Counted from the stretch's first letter, positions 8,352 through 15,142 are shown. The stretch is DNA of 24,692 bases from Cyanobacteria bacterium UBA947 (GCA_002293275.1 DBCX01000010.1:23341-48032), one strand, 5' to 3'. Notes: generated by a model from the letters alone, not told the origin. Program-made: numbers and translations.

Positions 8352-9342
8352 ATATTTTTCTTATTTGTTCTAAACACTCTTGACGCTTTTGATCGGCTAT
8401 TTGGAAGTCGGGATTATTTTCAAGATCACTTTTTTCTTTGGAGTATCTGGTTATCATATCGTTGATACGCTTAAGTTCTTTTTCCAGATTCGCAATTTTG
8501 TCCTCCAATTTTTTTAGTTTAGGCTGGGCTTGTTTGAGCGTTGATTCGGCAAGAACCAGCTCCGATTCACTTTCGCCCTTGTCTTTTGCAGATGCCTTAT
8601 TGTATGCATCATTTGCTTTGTCAAGATTGCCTTTCAGCGTTTTTTCCGATTCTTCTTTCTCGGCGGTTGTCTTATTAAGCTCAAACACTGTGCGGGTTTT
8701 AGATTCACCAAAATTTTCAAGTGCCGATGAAAGATACCTGTGTTCGTTTTTTAATGCCGAAAATTTATCGACCTGCTGCATAGCCCGGTTTAGTTGCGTG
8801 TAGGCTTCAATATCCTTCCATAAAAAATACATTTTATCAGACAGATTTTTCATGTCTTCATCGGTTAATTTTACAGCTAACCGATCGTTGTCTTCAAGAT
8901 TTGATTTTTGGGTCTCGGCTGCTTTATCGTATTGCTGTTGGAACAAATCCTTCCAGGCGTTGGTGTATTGAACCTGTTTGTCAAAAAACTTACCTTCTGA
9001 TTTTTGCAATGTTGCAAAGAAATCATTAACGTCAGAAAACTTTTTTGGCTCCGGCCGCTGATATTCAACCAAATAGTTTATACCCGATGCAAGTTTACTT
9101 CTGTCAACTGTTTCGTTGACATCTGCCATGTAGACTTTAAACTTTAACTTGCCGGAGCTATCTTTTTCTTGGCCGTATGTGGTTATGTTGTATACTGTTT
9201 TCAGGTCCGCATAGGGGTTTTTGTCAACGCAATCGTTATACGACATATCAATAGTCCCTGATGTTCCGACCATCAGCTCTTGGGTTTTCGTGTAACCCTT
9301 AAAAACCGGCTGCGTGGTGGCTCCTATTGCACTTATTTTCAT
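8317..9342 (-). CDS. Hypothetical coiled-coil protein with N-terminal F-K-G motif
   Basis: 341 residues, not recognised. The N-terminus MKISAIGATTQPVFKGY carries an F-x-G motif at residues 14-16, also found in the two preceding operon genes. No signal peptide or membrane helix. Residues roughly 200-325 are rich in Lys/Glu/Leu/Ala with heptad-like spacing and look like a long coiled coil, suggesting a structural or scaffold role. A good AAAGGAA ribosome site precedes the ATG. It lies 22 bp after the pseudo-AAA gene and overlaps the GH13-like gene, so it belongs to the same operon. No function can be assigned. Confidence 0.75.
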   Translation of the reverse strand: MKISAIGATTQPVFKGYTKTQELMVGTSGTIDMSYNDCVDKNPYADLKTVYNITTYGQEKDSSGKLKFKVYMADVNETVDRSKLASGINYLVEYQRPEPKKFSDVNDFFATLQKSEGKFFDKQVQYTNAWKDLFQQQYDKAAETQKSNLEDNDRLAVKLTDEDMKNLSDKMYFLWKDIEAYTQLNRAMQQVDKFSALKNEHRYLSSALENFGESKTRTVFELNKTTAEKEESEKTLKGNLDKANDAYNKASAKDKGESESELVLAESTLKQAQPKLKKLEDKIANLEKELKRINDMITRYSKEKSDLENNPDFQIADQKRQECLEQIRKIYAEHFPEYLDQ

Positions 9343-9364
9343 TTTTGGTTCCTTTCCTTTTTTA

Positions 9365-10624
9365 TTAAACTCTTTGTTGCAAACCTGCTTTGACCAGCTT
9401 GGCCATAAACGCTTTTTTGTCCGCAGGTGTGTTTTCGGTTATCATATCAATAATGGCCTGATAGTGTTTTTGCGAGATTGTTTTTTGCAAATAGCTGGCA
9501 GAAATACCGTCAACAATCTCTGCAAATTCCGCGAATTGATTGTCTGGCTCAAGTTTTTGCGTTGATTTTGTTATGTATTCCTTCCAATGGTATAGCGAGG
9601 CCTTGAAGTTGGGCACTTCAAACGGTACCTTGTATTCCAAATGCGGCTGCATTTGTTTCAAAACGTCAGGGCCTTGTTTTGTAAATATTTCTTTTGCTTC
9701 TTCAACATTTTTTGCTGCCCATTGGGGTTTTAATTTGATCTTGACAAACTCAAGAAAGTTTTTCCAGATACCAAGGTCTTCTGACGGCAGCGGCTGAGGC
9801 GCAAAATGTTGATCAATTCTTTGGCCGCGCGTTACGGCGCTGTAAAAGTTTATATCATCCAGACAGTCGTAGGCCAGAATCAGCCCGTTGTTTTGGGCAC
9901 TGTTACAGGTACTGCCTCTCAGGTCATTGTAAGTACTTTTGTACGCATCTTCTATTTTTTCCATGCCTCTAACGACAAACAGCTTGTATTTGCCGTCTTT
10001 TTTGAATTGCTCGGCTGATTTACTGTCCACAAGGTCATATATCGCCCCTATTGACTCTTTAGTAGAATGGCCCAGCCTCGCGTCAGCTGTATCTATTACT
10101 TCAACGCCTTGATTTTTCAGCTGACTGATAGCCCAGTCAAAAAACTGCTTTTTGCCTTTTGAGTCAGGGCCAAATACCAAAAATCCATTTTGCGGCGTTT
10201 CTCCTTTTTGCAAAGGCTCAACAAAATCTTCTGCAAACAGTTTTTGCATACGTTCAAGCATTGTTTTGCCCCATTCCTGCGGCCAGATTGTGTTCTTTTG
10301 TTTTAATTTATACAGCTTGCCTGTTTTTATAAGGGTAACCACAGTTGCAGCGCCGGCAGCGGCTGTTGCTGCGACGGCACAGCCTATTACTAACGGCTTG
10401 TTTACACCTGTTTTTGCACCCTGTGGGGGAATATTAACAAAACTTGTGCTGTCGCGGCCGGTCACCTGTGAGAACGCGTCCATTCCCGAAAAGCTGTTTG
10501 GCTCGGCTGTCCTGTTTTGCCGCTGCCTGCTGTTTCTTTCCTGAATAATTTTTCTTATATCAGCGTTCAGTTTTTCCGTGTCGTCATAAACACCTTTGAA
10601 ACTTGTACTATTTATCACCTTCAT
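9365..10624 (-). CDS. Membrane-anchored AAA-like protein with degenerate Walker motifs
   Basis: 419 residues. N-terminal motif STSFKGVYDD (F-K-G at 9-11), then a low-complexity Arg/Gln/Asn region, and one hydrophobic helix (about 77-99, Ala/Val rich). The C-terminal domain lines up with the intact AAA+ protein encoded just upstream: NGFLVFGPDSKGKKQFF here versus NGVLFYGPGYTGKTHFA there. The Walker A Ser/Thr is replaced by Lys (GPDSKGKK, 152-159). The Walker B acidic pair is lost (KLFVVRGMEK, about 214-223). It is therefore probably a non-hydrolysing partner that anchors or regulates the active ATPase (inference). It overlaps the upstream gene by 17 bp and has a GAGG ribosome site. Confidence 0.72.
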   Translation of the reverse strand: MKVINSTSFKGVYDDTEKLNADIRKIIQERNSRQRQNRTAEPNSFSGMDAFSQVTGRDSTSFVNIPPQGAKTGVNKPLVIGCAVAATAAAGAATVVTLIKTGKLYKLKQKNTIWPQEWGKTMLERMQKLFAEDFVEPLQKGETPQNGFLVFGPDSKGKKQFFDWAISQLKNQGVEVIDTADARLGHSTKESIGAIYDLVDSKSAEQFKKDGKYKLFVVRGMEKIEDAYKSTYNDLRGSTCNSAQNNGLILAYDCLDDINFYSAVTRGQRIDQHFAPQPLPSEDLGIWKNFLEFVKIKLKPQWAAKNVEEAKEIFTKQGPDVLKQMQPHLEYKVPFEVPNFKASLYHWKEYITKSTQKLEPDNQFAEFAEIVDGISASYLQKTISQKHYQAIIDMITENTPADKKAFMAKLVKAGLQQRV

Positions 10625-11831
10625 GCTGACCTCGCTTTCTTTGTACGTAGGATTGATACTCGGCTGCGTCCGCCGTTAAAACAGCGTTCATTGATTTTTT
10701 GTCCACACCGTCGCTGCCCAAATACTTTTCTATCTGCGCGTTGACCATCTCTGTTTTGACAGGTTTTCTGACTGTTATGCGGTGGTCTAAACGGGATTTT
10801 CTGTCATGATTTTGCAGCAAATCGCGGTCGATAGCACCTGCTACCTGTTTGACTTCCGGCGGATAAAAGTGGAATCCTGAAATATTGTGTTTATCCAGTA
10901 TCTCCGGATGGTTTGACTCGTCCAGTCTGTTGTATTTTGTCCAAAAATAGCTCATAACAGCGGATTTTTCACCGCCCGAGGTTTTGTTTAAGAGAATATC
11001 AACGTTCAAGCGTGAAGGCTTGAAAACCAAATCCGGCAGCATAGAAGGTACGTTGCAGACTCCTACCCAGGTTACTCCGTTTTTGGCACAGTCTCTTGTT
11101 TTTGCGAGCCATACCCCTTTTAGATTAGGATTTTCTTCGTCCAAAATCCTATCAACATCATCAAAAAACAATATCTGTCTTTTGCCGGTTTCTTTGTACC
11201 TTTTTTCAGCATCGTCAAAGGCAGTTAGCAAAGGCACAGAATCATCATCTTTAAATTCTTTATTTGAAGGGCGATATTGTTTGAACCCGGCCAAATCTTT
11301 TAACTCCAGATGCTCGCCCAAAGCCTGAGCAAAGTGCGTTTTTCCTGTATATCCCGGCCCGTAAAACAGCACACCGTTTGGAGTCGGGTGGGATTTTTCC
11401 ATCGCTGTGCCCGCCGCCATCAACGGCAAAACAACTTCTTTGAGCGCTTTGTATTTTTCCATTGAATATCCGACAACTTTGTTCAAACCGTCCTCATCCC
11501 CGTTATATTTGAGAGGGATTGAGAGTGCCTCTATTGTATCCTCATATCTTTGTCTTGCAGCTTCCAAGGGGATACCTTGTCTTTCGGCCATAAATTTAAT
11601 ATCGTCATTGATTGTTTGTCTTACCTGCGCAAACTGTTCGTTTTTCTTTGCCTCTCTTTTGCTGTCAAGTTTTTGCGCAAAATAATATCTTGCGTTTTCA
11701 AGAAACCCTGTAAACGCCATCTGCTGCGCCGGTGCTGTGTACGCTGCCGGATTTGTGCGTTGAATACCTTGGTTTGCCCTGTTTGGCTGAGCCTGCCCTC
11801 TGATGATTGCTGTGTTTAATGTGACTTGCAT
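10608..11831 (-). CDS. AAA+ ATPase with N-terminal F-T-G motif
   Basis: 407 residues. The N-terminal ~45 residues are polar and disordered-looking and end in MAFTGF (F-T-G at 40-42). A helical region follows (about 45-110), then a single AAA+ module. The module has Walker A GPGYTGKT (158-165), Walker B ILFFDD (220-225, Asp in place of the usual Glu), sensor-1 Asn (GVCNVPSML, about N260) and a candidate arginine finger (KPSRLN, about R274). No membrane helix and no protease, helicase or DNA-binding domain that I recognise. The gene heads the four-gene operon, with a ribosome site AAAGGA 7 nt upstream, an extended -10, and a CTACCC/GGGTAG palindrome further upstream. AAA+ activity is well supported; the substrate is unknown. 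Confidence 0.82.
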   Translation of the reverse strand: MQVTLNTAIIRGQAQPNRANQGIQRTNPAAYTAPAQQMAFTGFLENARYYFAQKLDSKREAKKNEQFAQVRQTINDDIKFMAERQGIPLEAARQRYEDTIEALSIPLKYNGDEDGLNKVVGYSMEKYKALKEVVLPLMAAGTAMEKSHPTPNGVLFYGPGYTGKTHFAQALGEHLELKDLAGFKQYRPSNKEFKDDDSVPLLTAFDDAEKRYKETGKRQILFFDDVDRILDEENPNLKGVWLAKTRDCAKNGVTWVGVCNVPSMLPDLVFKPSRLNVDILLNKTSGGEKSAVMSYFWTKYNRLDESNHPEILDKHNISGFHFYPPEVKQVAGAIDRDLLQNHDRKSRLDHRITVRKPVKTEMVNAQIEKYLGSDGVDKKSMNAVLTADAAEYQSYVQRKRGQHEGDK

Positions 11832-11858
11832 GTTTTGATCCTTTCACTTTTCTTTATT

Positions 11859-11867
11859 ATTTTAACA
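11859..11867 (-). promoter_or_regulatory. Extended -10 promoter of the AAA+ operon
   Basis: TGT-TAAAAT on the minus strand, about 28 nt before the AAA+ ATG, leaving a short leader with an AAAGGA ribosome site. It is the only good promoter candidate for the four-gene operon. Confidence 0.5.
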
Positions 11868-11906
11868 TCTAATCTAATAATTTAAAGCTCGTAAATCATA
11901 AATTTG

Positions 11907-11922
11907 CTACCCATTCGGGTAG
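11907..11922. promoter_or_regulatory. Perfect CTACCC-N4-GGGTAG palindrome upstream of the AAA+ operon
   Basis: CTACCCATTCGGGTAG has two perfect 6-bp arms and a 4-nt centre. It lies in the ~110 bp gap between the Xer recombinase stop (11945) and the AAA+ gene, about 40 bp upstream of the extended -10. On the plus strand it is followed by seven T residues and so looks like a terminator, but no plus-strand gene precedes it. Because the same palindrome occurs at other gene starts, an operator is more likely. Confidence 0.45.
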
Positions 11923-11944
11923 TTTTTTTAAAAAAAAGTCAACT

Positions 11945-12853
11945 TTATCCTCTAGGATGCGTCCGGTCGTAGACTTCCATCAGTCGCTTGGTCGAAACGT
12001 GCGTATAAATCTGCGTGTTGGAGATGCTCGCGTGACCCAAAAGCTCTTGAACCACGCGCAAATCCGCACCGTTCTCAATCAAATGCGTTGCAAAACTGTG
12101 CCGAAAAACGTGCGGGGTCACATGTTTTGGCAGCCGGATTTTGTCCACAACATCTTTTATCACATTACGAACCGTGCGCGCTTGCAGCCTGTAACCGGTG
12201 TTGTTGATAAACACAGGTGAGCCGCTTTGCGCCAGCCCGACGTCAAACCCTTTTGCCACAAGGCCGCGCGCCGTATTGATATAACGCTCCAAATAAGACT
12301 TTGCCCTGTCTGTCACAAGCACAATCCGCTCCTTTGAGCCCTTGCCAAAGACCGTTATCTCGTTGTTTTCAAGGTTCAAATCACTAAAATTCAACCCCGC
12401 GAGCTCTGAAATCCGCATCCCCGTCGCCCACAAAAGCTCTAAAATCGCCCTGTTTCTGTACCCCGCCGGTGTGTTGATTTCTATCCCGTTCAAAATGCTT
12501 TCAACCTCCTGCGGCGTCAAAAATTTCGGCAGCGATTTGGCGCGTTTTGGCGCGCTCAAACTCATCGCAGGGTTGTTCTCCACAATCTGCTCGCGGTGCA
12601 GGTATTTGTAAAACGTGCGCACCGACGCGATTTTGCGCGCAACCGTGCTTTTTTGGTAATCAAATTTCTTCATAAAATGCAGATACTCTCGCATATTTGA
12701 ATATCCGATTTGCTCGCACGGCGCATCACCTAACCACACCAAAAACCCCAAAACATCGGAATAATACGCTCTTGCCGTGTGTTCGGAAAAGTTTTTTTCC
12801 ACAAGCAAATAGCTTTTAAAATCTTCCAAATACTGTTTTGAAACCTTGTTCAT
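11945..12853 (-). CDS. Tyrosine recombinase XerC/XerD
   Basis: 302 residues, the normal length of a Xer recombinase. Such enzymes resolve chromosome dimers at dif. The N-terminal SAM-like DNA-binding domain (about 1-100) is followed by the catalytic domain with all six residues: R147 (ATGMRISE), K171 (FGKGSKER), H248 and R251 (PHVFRHSFATHL), H274 (LLGHASI) and Y283 (QIYTHVS). XerC and XerD cannot be told apart by eye. There is no nearby attachment site or phage gene, and the gene sits 9 bp after rubrerythrin in a housekeeping setting, so a chromosomal Xer role is preferred over a mobile-element integrase. No clear ribosome site is seen. Confidence 0.93.
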   Translation of the reverse strand: MNKVSKQYLEDFKSYLLVEKNFSEHTARAYYSDVLGFLVWLGDAPCEQIGYSNMREYLHFMKKFDYQKSTVARKIASVRTFYKYLHREQIVENNPAMSLSAPKRAKSLPKFLTPQEVESILNGIEINTPAGYRNRAILELLWATGMRISELAGLNFSDLNLENNEITVFGKGSKERIVLVTDRAKSYLERYINTARGLVAKGFDVGLAQSGSPVFINNTGYRLQARTVRNVIKDVVDKIRLPKHVTPHVFRHSFATHLIENGADLRVVQELLGHASISNTQIYTHVSTKRLMEVYDRTHPRG

Positions 12854-12862
12854 GCAGCGAGT

Positions 12863-13402
12863 TTAGTAGTTTTCTGATTTGATGAAGAAATAACTTTGCG
12901 GGTGCTTGCACAACGGGCAAAGCTCAATTGCTTTTTCACCTTCGTAGTTATAACCGCAGTTTCCGCACTCCCATTGGACTTTTTCTGCACGCTCAAACAC
13001 TTTGTTTTCTTTGATGTTCGCCAAAAGCGCGCGGTAACGTTCCTCGTGGGTTTTTTCAACTGTTGAAACGACCTCAAACAGGTGCGCAAGCTCGTCAAAA
13101 CCTTCTTCTTTTGCCTCTTTTGCAAACTTGGCGTACATATCGGTCCATTCGTAATGCTCGCCTGCCGCGGCGTCCGCAAGATTTGTCAACGTATCGGCAA
13201 CTTTGCCGCCGTGAAGCCATTTGAACCAAATTTTTGCGTGCTCTTTTTCGTTGTTAGCGGTTTCTTCAAAAATTCTGCTGATTTGAACGTAACCGTCTTT
13301 TTTCGCGGCAGATGCGTAATATGTATACTTATTTCTTGCCATTGACTCGCCCGCAAACGCGGTTTCAAGGTTTTTCTCCGTTTTTGATCCTTTTAAATCC
13401 AT
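12863..13402 (-). CDS. rbr: Rubrerythrin
   Basis: 179 residues. A ferritin-like di-iron domain (about 1-140) contains the expected Glu/His ligands: GESMARNKY near residue 20, EKEHAKIW near 55 and EKTHEERY near 120. It is followed by a C-terminal rubredoxin-type Fe(Cys)4 domain (CGNCGYNYEG and CPLCKHPQSYF). Rubrerythrins reduce hydrogen peroxide in the cytoplasm of anaerobes, which supports an anaerobic or microaerophilic host. The start has a very strong AGGAGGGG ribosome site and a consensus TATAAT, suggesting high expression. Probably co-transcribed with the Xer gene 9 bp downstream. Confidence 0.96.
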   Translation of the reverse strand: MDLKGSKTEKNLETAFAGESMARNKYTYYASAAKKDGYVQISRIFEETANNEKEHAKIWFKWLHGGKVADTLTNLADAAAGEHYEWTDMYAKFAKEAKEEGFDELAHLFEVVSTVEKTHEERYRALLANIKENKVFERAEKVQWECGNCGYNYEGEKAIELCPLCKHPQSYFFIKSENY

Positions 13403-13416
13403 TTTTTCCCCTCCTA

Positions 13417-13425
13417 ATTATAGCA
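13417..13425 (-). promoter_or_regulatory. rbr: Extended -10 promoter of rubrerythrin
   Basis: TGC-TATAAT, a perfect consensus extended -10, about 14 nt before the ATG and overlapping the approach to the AGGAGGGG ribosome site. It is arranged back-to-back with the plus-strand promoter at 13442-13450. Confidence 0.55.
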
Positions 13426-13441
13426 ACTTTTTGCATGCTTG

Positions 13442-13450
13442 TGTTTTAAT
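13442..13450 (+). promoter_or_regulatory. Extended -10 promoter of the 64-residue gene (leaderless)
   Basis: TGT-TTTAAT ends 6 nt before the ATG at 13457, and no Shine-Dalgarno site is present. This is the same geometry as at cysS, rsmI, the HTH gene, the M20 gene and ruvC. Confidence 0.45.
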
Positions 13451-13456
13451 GATAGC

Positions 13457-13651
13457 ATGAACAACGTAAATATGAAACTTCCTGATATAAACCGCGTCGG
13501 AGTCATTGTTCCGCCCGATAGCTTTTACAAACCGGTAATGTGGGACAACCGCGCAGCTGACCGTATGTTTGTGCAAGATTATACGGATATTTTTATCGGC
13601 ACAAAGGCCGCCAAGCCGCCTAAAAAATTCGGCACGGTTGTGATAAAATAA
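13457..13651 (+). CDS. Small hypothetical protein, 64 residues
   Basis: Starts MNNVNMKLPDINRVG and ends in a basic KAAKPPKKFGTVVIK tail. Not recognised; no membrane segment or signal peptide. The middle (PPDSFYKPVMWDNRAADRM) has two prolines and a Trp, suggesting a small folded or binding protein. The ATG at 13457 is preferred over the one at 13439 because an extended -10 ends just 6 nt upstream. It ends 4 bp before rsmI, and its stop codon overlaps the -10 hexamer of rsmI. The close packing, promoter and plausible codon use support a real gene, but homologues would be needed to be sure. Confidence 0.55.
   Translation: MNNVNMKLPDINRVGVIVPPDSFYKPVMWDNRAADRMFVQDYTDIFIGTKAAKPPKKFGTVVIK
13641..13649 (+). 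promoter_or_regulatory. rsmI: Extended -10 promoter of rsmI (leaderless)
   Basis: TGA-TAAAAT ends 6 nt before the rsmI ATG and is embedded in the last codons of the 64-residue gene. No ribosome site precedes rsmI. Read-through from the upstream gene is also possible. Confidence 0.45.
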
Positions 13652-13655
13652 TTCT

Positions 13656-14447
13656 ATGCGGGAATTTGATTTGTATATTGTTCCGACACCAATCGGAAAT
13701 TTGGGCGATATAAGCCTGCGCGCGATTGAAACGTTGAAAAGTGTTGATATTATTGCGTGCGAGGATACAAGAACGACACAAAAACTCCTCAACCACTTTG
13801 ATATCAAGACAAAATGCCTGTCGTATCACAAGTTTAACGAGAAAGAACGTTCGGGTGCGCTGCTGGGGCTGCTTGGCGAAGGCAAAAAGATCGCGCTGGT
13901 ATCTGACGCGGGAACACCGTTGATTTGCGACCCGGGCGCGGTTTTAGTCGGGGAGCTGCAAAAAGCGGGTGTGAAAATCACCGCATTGCCGGGTGCAAAC
14001 GCGATTGTGACGTTTTTGTCGCAGGTGGCGCGCGCAGGGGAAGATTTTTTCTTTGCCGGGTTTTTGCCGCGAACGCCTGCGGGGATTGAAAAGCTGGCGG
14101 CAAAATACACGGGCACGGATTTGGTTTTTTACGAGTCGCCAAACCGGCTGATAAAGACGCTGGAGCTGCTTGGCGACAGGCAGGTTGCTGTCGGGCGCGA
14201 ACTGACAAAGGTTTTTGAGGAAGTCAAAGTCGGCACGGGCACCGAATTGGCGCAGTTTTACCTTGAGAATGTTCTAAAAGGCGAGGTTGTGGCGATGGTT
14301 TTTAGAGATACCGCGCGGCAGCCGGTAGACGAAAAGGTTTCACTGCTGAAGGCCAAAGGGTTCAGCGCAAAGGATATTTCGGTGATAGTTTCCGAATTGT
14401 ACGGCGCAAATAAAAACGAAATTTACAAAAAAATATGCCGACTATAG
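13656..14447 (+). CDS. rsmI: 16S rRNA (cytidine-1402-2'-O)-methyltransferase RsmI
   Basis: 263 residues, SAM-dependent tetrapyrrole-methylase fold, acting on C1402 in the ribosomal decoding centre. Family signatures in order: YIVPTPIGNLGDISLRA (about 7-23), ACEDTRTTQKLLNHF (about 34-48), ALVSDAGTPLICDPG (about 79-93), FFFAGFLPR (about 127-135), FYESPNRL (about 153-160) and ELTKVFEE (about 177-184). The C-terminal codons (Cys-Arg-Leu-stop) run 12 bp into the 3' end of the convergent tRNA-Thr gene. An extended -10 lies 6 nt before the ATG. Confidence 0.96.
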   Translation: MREFDLYIVPTPIGNLGDISLRAIETLKSVDIIACEDTRTTQKLLNHFDIKTKCLSYHKFNEKERSGALLGLLGEGKKIALVSDAGTPLICDPGAVLVGELQKAGVKITALPGANAIVTFLSQVARAGEDFFFAGFLPRTPAGIEKLAAKYTGTDLVFYESPNRLIKTLELLGDRQVAVGRELTKVFEEVKVGTGTELAQFYLENVLKGEVVAMVFRDTARQPVDEKVSLLKAKGFSAKDISVIVSELYGANKNEIYKKICRL

Positions 14448-14507
14448 GAATCGAACCTACAACCTACGGTTTACAAAACCGTTGCTCTACCATTGAGCCA
14501 AGTCGGC
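14436..14507 (-). tRNA. tRNA-Thr (anticodon UGU)
   Basis: Complete cloverleaf on the minus strand: acceptor GCCGACT/AGTCGGC with discriminator A, D-stem GCTC/GAGC, anticodon stem ACGGT/ACCGT enclosing loop TTTGTAA (anticodon TGT), and T-stem GTAGG/CCTAT with loop TTCGATT. The CCA end is not encoded. Its 3' end overlaps the rsmI stop region. Its 5' end is 11 nt after the stop of the 53-residue gene on the same strand, so both may share a transcript. Confidence 0.96.
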
Positions 14508-14518
14508 ATACAAATATT

Positions 14519-14680
14519 TTATGCAAAACAATCGCGATTGTCAACGGCCGCGGCTAACTTGTCCTTGACGATTTGCATCAGGGTCATCACGTGGCAGAAG
14601 TTTTGCTCGTTGCCGGCGCAATTTTCAACGGCCTCCATCGCTATCGTGTGCAAAATAATAATTTCCTCAAGTTCTTTCAT
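14519..14680 (-). CDS. Small hypothetical protein, 53 residues
   Basis: Starts MKELEEIIILHTIAMEAVENC and ends with AAAVDNRDCFA. Not recognised; predicted to be entirely helical, acidic at the start, with three cysteines. A well-placed AAAGG ribosome site (AAAGGTAACAATT before the ATG) supports translation. It is directly upstream of tRNA-Thr(UGU) on the same strand and divergent from the 81-residue HTH-like gene. No function can be assigned. Confidence 0.55.
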   Translation of the reverse strand: MKELEEIIILHTIAMEAVENCAGNEQNFCHVMTLMQIVKDKLAAAVDNRDCFA

Positions 14681-14768
14681 AATTGTTACCTTTCATTAAC
14701 TGATATTTTACTCTTTTATTAATATTATATGACTTAATAGACAGTTAGGCAATGCTACTTTAAAAAAA

Positions 14769-14777
14769 TGTTACAAT
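14769..14777 (+). promoter_or_regulatory. Extended -10 promoter of the 81-residue gene (leaderless)
   Basis: TGT-TACAAT followed by 7 nt and the ATG at 14785. No Shine-Dalgarno site is visible between them. Confidence 0.55.
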
Positions 14778-14784
14778 AGTTATC

Positions 14785-15030
14785 ATGGAAAAGAGAAAAT
14801 TTACGCAGCAAAAAATAAGAGATAACAGAAGCAGAATTAAGCAGTATTTCACCAGAGAAGATTTAACTGCTGAAGATGTTGCCCAGCAAGTTCATGAGAA
14901 ATATCCTGATGCCAATCCATCCGGTATGAATTTAAGCAGAAAATTAGCTAGAGGCACGCTGCGCTCAATTGAAGAAGTTGAAATCGCGGACGTGCTCGGC
15001 TACGACATCGTTTGGGTAAAACGGAAGTAA
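14785..15030 (+). CDS. Small putative helix-turn-helix regulator, 81 residues
   Basis: A basic N-terminus (MEKRKFTQQKIRDNRSRIKQ) is followed by LTAEDVAQQVHEKYP, a short linker, NLSRKLARGTLRSIEEVEIADVLGYDIVWVKRK. The pattern (helix with ED-A-xx-V, then an N-L-x-x-K-L-x-R-G recognition helix, then a helix ending in L-G-Y-D-I-V-W) resembles small Cro/XRE-like regulators. This is pattern recognition only. The gene lies between two tRNA-Thr genes, ending 5 bp from the 3' end of tRNA-Thr(GGU) on the opposite strand. Confidence 0.7.
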   Translation: MEKRKFTQQKIRDNRSRIKQYFTREDLTAEDVAQQVHEKYPDANPSGMNLSRKLARGTLRSIEEVEIADVLGYDIVWVKRK

Positions 15031-15035
15031 GAAAC

Positions 15036-15107
15036 TGCCTCCGACGAGATTTGAACTCGTGGCCTCTCCCTTACCAAGGGAGTGCGCTACCCCTGCGCTA
15101 CGGAGGC
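15036..15107 (-). tRNA. tRNA-Thr (anticodon GGU)
   Basis: Complete cloverleaf on the minus strand: acceptor GCCTCCG/CGGAGGC with discriminator A, D-stem GCGC/GCGC, anticodon stem CTCCC/GGGAG enclosing TTGGTAA (anticodon GGT), and T-stem ACGAG/CTCGT with loop TTCAAAT. CCA is not encoded. It reads decoded codons ACC/ACU, complementing the UGU isoacceptor 530 bp away. It lies downstream of the aldolase gene after a strong hairpin. Confidence 0.96.
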
Positions 15108-15112
15108 ATAAG

Positions 15113-15133
15113 ACCCCGCAACAAATGCGGGGT
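15113..15133 (-). terminator. Hairpin after fba, possible terminator or dispersed repeat
   Basis: Perfect 8-bp stem ACCCCGCA/TGCGGGGT with a 5-nt loop, 10 nt after the fba stop and 5 nt before tRNA-Thr(GGU). In the fba direction it is followed only by CTTAT, a weak U-tract, so termination may be partial and the tRNA may be reached by read-through. A similar CCCCGCACAAAATTTCGGGG string occurs at the end of ruvC. Confidence 0.5.
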
Positions 15134-15142
15134 GACATGTTA

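Noticed and set aside
11907..11930. Hairpin plus T-run as a rho-independent terminator on the plus strand
   Set aside because: No plus-strand gene precedes it, and the palindrome recurs at other promoters without a T-run.
11945..12853. Xer-type gene as a phage or island integrase
   Set aside because: Size and signatures fit chromosomal XerC/D, and no phage genes, attachment repeats or cargo lie around it.
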